The notes under the pieces were generated by a model that had not been told where the DNA came from, searched no databases, and saw nothing but the letters and a program-made list of their open reading frames with translations. This document shows, piece after piece, positions 15,770-20,626 of a stretch of 20,626 nucleotides of DNA. Source of the DNA: a virus. The stretch is from positions 1 through 20,626 of the IMG/VR virus record IMGVR_UViG_3300030419_003786; one strand, given 5' to 3'. Made by a program: the position numbers and the translations under genes. Every line of letters starts with the position of its first letter. Position 1 is the first letter of the stretch.

Positions 15770-15777
15770 TATTTATT
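15770..15777 (-). promoter_or_regulatory. Candidate late promoter (AATAAATA)
   Basis: The minus strand reads AATAAATAACTAAAAAG in the 48-base gap after the 647-residue fibre gene, 16 bases before the ATG at 15753. It is one mismatch from TATAAATA, and no Shine-Dalgarno is present downstream. Confidence 0.5.
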
Positions 15778-15801
15778 AGTGAAGAAAGGGGCACCATTAA
15801 A

Positions 15802-17745
15802 TTATCCACAATATAATACACCAGTTACTAAGAATGTCCCATCACTATATGTTTTTATAACATTAGTGCTTGTTATCTTACCAACAGTTTTACTTCTTAT
15901 AATATCATCACTTTGAACTTTACCAGTTCCATCGCCATTAGATTCTACAAGATCACCTATAGAAACACTTTCACCCGACTTCATTCTTATGAAGTAGTTA
16001 CCAACAGCACCTACTGTTATGTCATTAAAGGCTATATCTAAACCAGATTCTTCTGCATCATGAACATGCCATCCCACAAAAACTCCAGCTACTGCTTTAG
16101 AAGATGCAGTATCACTGATTTTTATACAAACATGTTTGTTATTGCCTTTTGGTTGGCATGTACTATATCCAACTGTTCCCGTATAAGATGTACCATAATA
16201 AGAAACTTCATCAGTACCAGAAGTTTTATCACCATAATAAGGAATAACTACTGTACTTGAAGCAGATCCAACATTAGCAATAGTAGCACTCTTCCACTCT
16301 ATAGATTCATTAATGGTTTCTACTATAGTTCCTTCTAAAATAGTAGGTTTAGATCCATCACTTAATCTACCTATATGACATCCAAGGAAAGGATTATAAG
16401 ATACTGTGTTTCCTGAAACAGAAATAGTTCCTACATTAGATCCAGCTTGGTAGAATGAAACAAGATTACCATCATCAGTTAGCCTATTAATAAAGAATGG
16501 AGTTGCACTCGACCTACAGACAGCAGTATATTTAGAACCTCCATTAAATGCCAATCCTTCACTCAAAGTACCAGTATCATTATAAATGCTCTTATTACTA
16601 GTAGCAATAGAAACAGTTCCATCACCAAAACATCTTAAAGTATCCTTATAAGCAGTACCAGTAGAAGTAGTAAAAACTAACATACTATCATTACCAGCAC
16701 CATCTCTTTGGCATCCAATTAACCCAACAGTCTCCAAATCTTGATCTATTGTATATGCAGGTTGAAGTGCAATATATACTCTTCCATTTGCTTTTTGATT
16801 ATTGGCATAAAATTTCGAAACAATTACTCCAGGATAATTATTAACAGTTTCACTTGATACTGTTTCAGGATGACATACAACAAACTGGTGGGGAGGAACT
16901 GCTGTTCCAACACCAACTGAACCAATTCCTGTTACATACATTCTTTCGCCCCTTGGACCAGGACCTTGAGCAGTTTCTAGGGATGTATCTCCAGTTGTAT
17001 TAAGTCTAAGTTTATTACCACTATGTTGATATATTATTGAACCATCACCAGTACTACCAGAAGAACCAAATCTTAGTTGAGTTTGACCATCTGATAAAAA
17101 TTGAATTCCTGTATTAGTTGTCCCTTCAATAACTACATCACAATTACTATTAGGAGTTGTTGGTGTAGCTACTATTCCGTCTTGAATATGTAGCTTAAGT
17201 GCTGGATTAAAAGTTCCGACTCCAAGATTACCATCATAATCAAGAACCATTTTAAGAACTGGATCAGCAGTATGAGAATTGGATTCATGAACTTTAAATC
17301 CAATACCAATATTATCCCAATCACCACCTACAGTACTTCTTCTTGCACCTATCTCAACCTTTCTCAAAGTTTGAGTAGGAGATCCAAGAGATAATGTTGC
17401 ATAATCATCACCTTGGGCTGGACTTGTAATTCCTGCAAGATGTAATAAGGTTATATCTGCATCACTAATACCAATACCAACAGAACCACCTGCTCCAATA
17501 CGAACTTTTTCTATATTATTTGTCCTAATCTGAAGAGGAGCATTATTAATTACAGAAAACTTTGCATCTGTTCCAGATTCAGATCCAAGGAATATACTAG
17601 ATCCAGAAGAATGATCTACCTGTACACCATTTCCCGTGAAAGTACTTGTCTGTGAAGTTGAACCACTGACTGCTAATATTCCACTAAGTGTAACAGTACT
17701 AGCACTTCCTACTGGTTGAATTGTATTGACGTTTAATACACTCAT
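15802..17745 (-). CDS. Tail-fibre-like protein with conserved C-terminal module (647 aa)
   Basis: The N-terminus (MSVLNVNTIQPVGSAS) matches that of two other fibre-like genes here and probably marks a common attachment or trimer-initiation segment. Fibre modules follow: IEKVRI...VGIG near residues 78-92, DGNLGVGTFNPALKLHI near 171-187, and ERMYVTGIGSVGVGTAVP near 267-284. Residues 450-480 (YNPFLGCHIGRLSDGSKP, then GTIVETI) and 595-647 (GDLVESNGDGTGKVQSDD, then KTVGKITS, ending LYCG) resemble a C-terminal module I associate with phage tail fibres and spikes. Some of those act as autoproteolytic or folding domains, but no catalytic residue can be assigned here. It likely contributes to host recognition. 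The start lacks a Shine-Dalgarno and lies 17 bases after an ATAAATA element. Fibre identity is well supported; receptor and exact position in the virion are unknown. Confidence 0.75.
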   Translation of the reverse strand: MSVLNVNTIQPVGSASTVTLSGILAVSGSTSQTSTFTGNGVQVDHSSGSSIFLGSESGTDAKFSVINNAPLQIRTNNIEKVRIGAGGSVGIGISDADITLLHLAGITSPAQGDDYATLSLGSPTQTLRKVEIGARRSTVGGDWDNIGIGFKVHESNSHTADPVLKMVLDYDGNLGVGTFNPALKLHIQDGIVATPTTPNSNCDVVIEGTTNTGIQFLSDGQTQLRFGSSGSTGDGSIIYQHSGNKLRLNTTGDTSLETAQGPGPRGERMYVTGIGSVGVGTAVPPHQFVVCHPETVSSETVNNYPGVIVSKFYANNQKANGRVYIALQPAYTIDQDLETVGLIGCQRDGAGNDSMLVFTTSTGTAYKDTLRCFGDGTVSIATSNKSIYNDTGTLSEGLAFNGGSKYTAVCRSSATPFFINRLTDDGNLVSFYQAGSNVGTISVSGNTVSYNPFLGCHIGRLSDGSKPTILEGTIVETINESIEWKSATIANVGSASSTVVIPYYGDKTSGTDEVSYYGTSYTGTVGYSTCQPKGNNKHVCIKISDTASSKAVAGVFVGWHVHDAEESGLDIAFNDITVGAVGNYFIRMKSGESVSIGDLVESNGDGTGKVQSDDIIRSKTVGKITSTNVIKTYSDGTFLVTGVLYCG

Positions 17746-17757
17746 CTTATTATTTTT

Positions 17758-17982
17758 TTAGTTATTTATTAATTGAGATAGCATAGTTTTGATATCAGAA
17801 AGATCACCTTTCATTTCCTCTACAGTAGATTCAATTTGGTTTATTCTTTCTTTTTCAGATCTTCTGAAATTTCTTTGTTTTATATAATTGTCATAATCAG
17901 TTTGAGAAGAATTAATTACAGATCCTGTAAGATTATCTCTTCTCAAATCAGTATGACCTTTAATTTTAGAATAACGATCCAT
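17758..17982 (-). CDS. Small coiled-coil virion-associated protein (74 aa)
   Basis: The start ATG at 17982 lies three bases after the stop of the large upstream gene, so translation is likely coupled. No clear Shine-Dalgarno is seen. The N-terminal half is polar and basic (MDRYSKIKGHTDLRRDNLTG). Residues from about 38 to 72 form a heptad-like amphipathic stretch (RRSEKERINQIESTVEEMKGDLSDIKTMLSQL), which suggests a coiled coil. Small proteins of this kind occur next to the DUF4815-type gene in marine T4-like phages, as far as I recall, with no assigned function. A role as an assembly or adaptor factor for the neighbouring baseplate or fibre genes is only an inference. Its last codons and stop overlap a candidate late promoter for the next gene. 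Confidence 0.7.
   Translation of the reverse strand: MDRYSKIKGHTDLRRDNLTGSVINSSQTDYDNYIKQRNFRRSEKERINQIESTVEEMKGDLSDIKTMLSQLINN
17763..17770 (-). promoter_or_regulatory. Candidate late promoter (AATAAATA)
   Basis: The minus strand reads AATAAATAACTAAAAAAA, overlapping the last codons and stop of the 74-residue gene and lying 17 bases before the ATG at 17745. Its 13-base core, AATAAATAACTAA, is identical to the one at 15765-15777. Confidence 0.5.
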
Positions 17983-17985
17983 AAT

Positions 17986-20626
17986 TTATGCCAATGCAAT
18001 TGCTCTAAGACTTCTTACCATAGGTACAGAAGATTGAGATGTAGAAGTCATTACAAGTTTAACCTTATAATATTTAAATTCAGGTAATTCATTTACACTA
18101 TAAGTATAAGAATTTAAATCTGGTGAACTTAATACTATCTCAGAATCTTTAGGAATAAAATTATCAGGTGTTCCATCATTAGCAGTAGGATCTTTACTTA
18201 CACCAAAACTATTTCTATTTTCATAACCTGGGAATGGAGTAAAGATTGGTTCTTCTTCATCATCATTTCCAATATAATAGAATGCTCTAATATCGGAATG
18301 TAGATTCACATAAGCATCTAACATAAGTTTAATAGAGGTAGCAGGTGTTTCTAATGCAATTCTAGTAGATACATAAGTACACGCTGATGGATCCTCTTTT
18401 AAAGTTTTAACCTTCCAATCAGTCGAATAATCATCAATTACACTATTAATCCTATTACTTGTTAGTATACAACTAACTCTAGTAATATCAATAACAGGAG
18501 ATAATTTACTACTACCACCTCTACTCAACGCTAATAATAAATCAAAAGATTTCTCTCCAGAAATTCCTTCATTATTTTTAAGATGACGTTGCTCATTCTG
18601 TCTTGATGCAATCATTCTTGGAGTATCTAAGAAATTTGTTTCATTAAGTTGAATGTTTTCATACTCTTGTTCAATGTAAGCAGGTTCTGTTCCACTTACA
18701 CTAGTTGCTGAAACGGTCTTTATTCTTCCAGTAACAGAACATGAAGGAGGATTAGACATTGCAACTTGAGGTGTAAGTGCCTCATATTGTAAATTTCTAG
18801 TTGCATGTACTGAATGTGAAGGATAATTGTTGCCTGTTTCTGTTAGATATAAAGGAGGCAAAGATGTTTGATTCTCACTTCTATCAGTAATCTTACCTAC
18901 ACCTCTTAAATTTCTAAAATTAGACATATCTATTTTAAACCACCAATGATCAATACCTAGAGGATAATTTTCAGGTCTATTTGGATCATCATTCTGAATA
19001 ACAGAGTGTTTCCACATAGAAATTCTAGCAAGAGAAACACCATTGTATTCGAATTTATAAACTTTAGTTTTCTTCTTAAGTGGTAATTTTCTCCAATGTT
19101 TGGAATGCTTTCCACCCAAATTAATAAACCTTGTTATACCAGTGAGTTTATTATTACTTACTCCCCGATATGCCATTAACTCATGTCTAATTCTTATTAG
19201 TCCAGGATTACTTGCACTAACAGGAAGTCCTTCAAAATCTACAAAACTAGATGCATCTACTAGAGATACTGATCCAGTATCATCAAGGTCATAGTTAGCA
19301 GCAAGTCTAGTTAATCCACCTTTTATATAATGCATACCCCATAAGGTTCCAACACTTCCTGGAGAATGTAATCCATGATTCTTTTGACTAACTCTTATAT
19401 AAGTTCCATCATTTACAACTTCAATATTATCAATCTTAGAAGGAACTTCTACACCAGCACTAGTCCAGGATTCAAGTAGTTCATATTCAGATCCACCAAC
19501 ATCAGTAACAACCATAGTTGAACCAGCACCAGTAAACCATGTTCCTTGAACTTGATCTAAAATTATTTCATTGAAACTAGAAAGAGTTCCAATACCCAAT
19601 CTTAGATTTCTACCAAGAGCACTACTACCTATACTTGCAGTAACTTCATCACCTGATTGATATCCATATCCACCATTACTAATAGTTGCAGCAATTGCTA
19701 CTCCATTTTTAATGTAAATATCAGCAGTACCATTTTTACCAGTTCCAGTTAAATTGGTAAGAGAAACATTAGTATATTGTTGTTCCCCTGTTTCTGGAGC
19801 ATATCCTATACCAGGTACACTTATTTCCATTGTACCACTAGCACTTCCTGCTACTCCTACAAATTTTCCAGTTGGAGTACTATTACCAGCACCTACATTG
19901 ATATATTGTCTAATAGTAGTTCCTTCCTTCATTGCAGTGAATGATGCACCCATTCCAATTCCACCATTTGTTAATCCTAATCTAATTTTTCTTGCTGCAG
20001 AATGAACCGCACCTGTCAATAACCTTTGAACATGAGAATTTCTATTCTCACCTAGCATTCCTCTCTTAGGATTATAGAAATTAATAACTCCATCTTTCAC
20101 AAACTTAGCTCTATAAAGTTTAAAAGTTAAATCTTCATATTGACTTGGAGTCCATGTAGAAGCATTTTGAGATTTAAATAAAGAACCTAATGTTGGTTGA
20201 GTATTAACCCTAACTTTATCTCCAGTTTCTTCATCTTTAAACCTAACATCATAGTCACCCATTCTAGAAATAAAGACTTTATATTCTGTAGAATTGGACA
20301 ATAATACAATACAATATTCTTTACCTCCTTCTAAAAATACAGGAGCTTCAAAGTTTATAGTTGTAGGTTTAGATGCATTATTTGATAATACAATATCATC
20401 AGGATCAATATCAACATCAGCATAAGGAAGAATAACTGAAGTAGGCAATCCCAATTCCATTGTTCTTAATTGACATGTAACTGGAATGTCATTTTTATCT
20501 TTTGCTTGGAAATAAACTTCTGCTTTAGTTACGAATACTCCATTTTGATCATCACATGCAAATGACTGTGCAAGAGGGTCAATATACTTACCAGTAAATT
20601 TAAGTTCTGTTTTTGTTTTCTTTAAT
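17986..20626 (-). CDS. Large DUF4815-like baseplate/tail virion protein, 5' end outside window
   Basis: The frame stays open from the right edge to a TAA at 17986-17988, giving 879 visible residues. An internal ATG at 20460 is probably not the start, because the 55 codons upstream of it are open and carry a conserved motif. Visible residues 14-22 read YIDPLAQSF, followed by FVTKAEVYF and IPVTCQLRTMELG. That series is typical of the DUF4815-like structural proteins of marine T4-like phages. Two Gly-rich GxGY elements lie near visible residues 271-275 and 319-323. A small beta module (VSLVDASSF ... LIRIRHELMAYRGV ... LTGITR) lies around 455-500. The C-terminus has the family-type ending: IRAFYYIG, then PFPGYEN, then SLRAIALA. 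It probably forms part of the baseplate or its periphery, judged from family and position beside the fibre genes. The exact T4 equivalent is not clear. The family call is firm; the role is inferred. Confidence 0.8.
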   Translation of the reverse strand, partial: LKKTKTELKFTGKYIDPLAQSFACDDQNGVFVTKAEVYFQAKDKNDIPVTCQLRTMELGLPTSVILPYADVDIDPDDIVLSNNASKPTTINFEAPVFLEGGKEYCIVLLSNSTEYKVFISRMGDYDVRFKDEETGDKVRVNTQPTLGSLFKSQNASTWTPSQYEDLTFKLYRAKFVKDGVINFYNPKRGMLGENRNSHVQRLLTGAVHSAARKIRLGLTNGGIGMGASFTAMKEGTTIRQYINVGAGNSTPTGKFVGVAGSASGTMEISVPGIGYAPETGEQQYTNVSLTNLTGTGKNGTADIYIKNGVAIAATISNGGYGYQSGDEVTASIGSSALGRNLRLGIGTLSSFNEIILDQVQGTWFTGAGSTMVVTDVGGSEYELLESWTSAGVEVPSKIDNIEVVNDGTYIRVSQKNHGLHSPGSVGTLWGMHYIKGGLTRLAANYDLDDTGSVSLVDASSFVDFEGLPVSASNPGLIRIRHELMAYRGVSNNKLTGITRFINLGGKHSKHWRKLPLKKKTKVYKFEYNGVSLARISMWKHSVIQNDDPNRPENYPLGIDHWWFKIDMSNFRNLRGVGKITDRSENQTSLPPLYLTETGNNYPSHSVHATRNLQYEALTPQVAMSNPPSCSVTGRIKTVSATSVSGTEPAYIEQEYENIQLNETNFLDTPRMIASRQNEQRHLKNNEGISGEKSFDLLLALSRGGSSKLSPVIDITRVSCILTSNRINSVIDDYSTDWKVKTLKEDPSACTYVSTRIALETPATSIKLMLDAYVNLHSDIRAFYYIGNDDEEEPIFTPFPGYENRNSFGVSKDPTANDGTPDNFIPKDSEIVLSSPDLNSYTYSVNELPEFKYYKVKLVMTSTSQSSVPMVRSLRAIALA

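Overview
The window is an AT-rich segment of a T4-like marine myovirus (tailed phage with a contractile tail). Every real gene lies on the minus strand, so transcription runs from right to left. Four adjacent genes match the T4 neck and packaging series in canonical order: gp13, gp14, gp15 and gp16. The style of the accessory proteins points to a cyanophage or pelagiphage relative: DUF4815-like 'DPLAQSF' protein, LamG fibre, short 'MSxLxVN' fibres, and fibre modules of the type 'ERLRI...GIGT..P..LHI'. The sequence alone cannot separate a Prochlorococcus/Synechococcus host from a SAR11 host. No photosynthesis or other auxiliary metabolic gene, tRNA, integrase, transposase, reverse transcriptase or CRISPR array is visible.

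Layout in transcription order. 20626-17986 is the 3' part of a large baseplate or tail-associated virion protein; its 5' end lies outside the window. Then come a 74-residue coiled-coil protein (17982-17758), a 647-residue fibre-like protein (17745-15802), a short fibre-like protein (15753-15307), a 1124-residue protein with two LamG-like domains, a SPRY-like domain and a DUF7483-like region (15294-11920), and a 557-residue fibre-like protein (11866-10193). Two small virion proteins follow (10171-9836 and 9834-9451). Next are the neck proteins gp13 (9401-8535) and gp14 (8530-7163), the sheath terminator gp15 (7113-6067) and the small terminase gp16 (6056-5616). In T4 the large terminase gp17 comes next. 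Here gp16 is instead followed, with a one-base overlap, by a giant open frame (5616 to beyond position 1, at least 1872 codons). It encodes an acidic/basic coiled-coil head, a long region with 13 copies of a 54-residue repeat, and a fibre-like tail.

The genes form a late structural cassette: baseplate and host-recognition fibres first, then head-tail joining, then DNA packaging. Spacing is tight and no gene-free stretch exceeds about 50 bases. Candidate T4-type late promoters (ATAAATA core) sit directly before several starts. Those starts mostly lack a Shine-Dalgarno sequence, while other genes have a clear one.

The most noteworthy items are the giant repeat-built gene inserted between gp16 and the expected gp17, beta-rich modules inserted into otherwise conserved neck/tail proteins (gp14, gp15) that recur in the baseplate-type protein, and the pairing of short-leader promoters with starts lacking a Shine-Dalgarno. 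I see no defence system, retroelement or other non-virion system.
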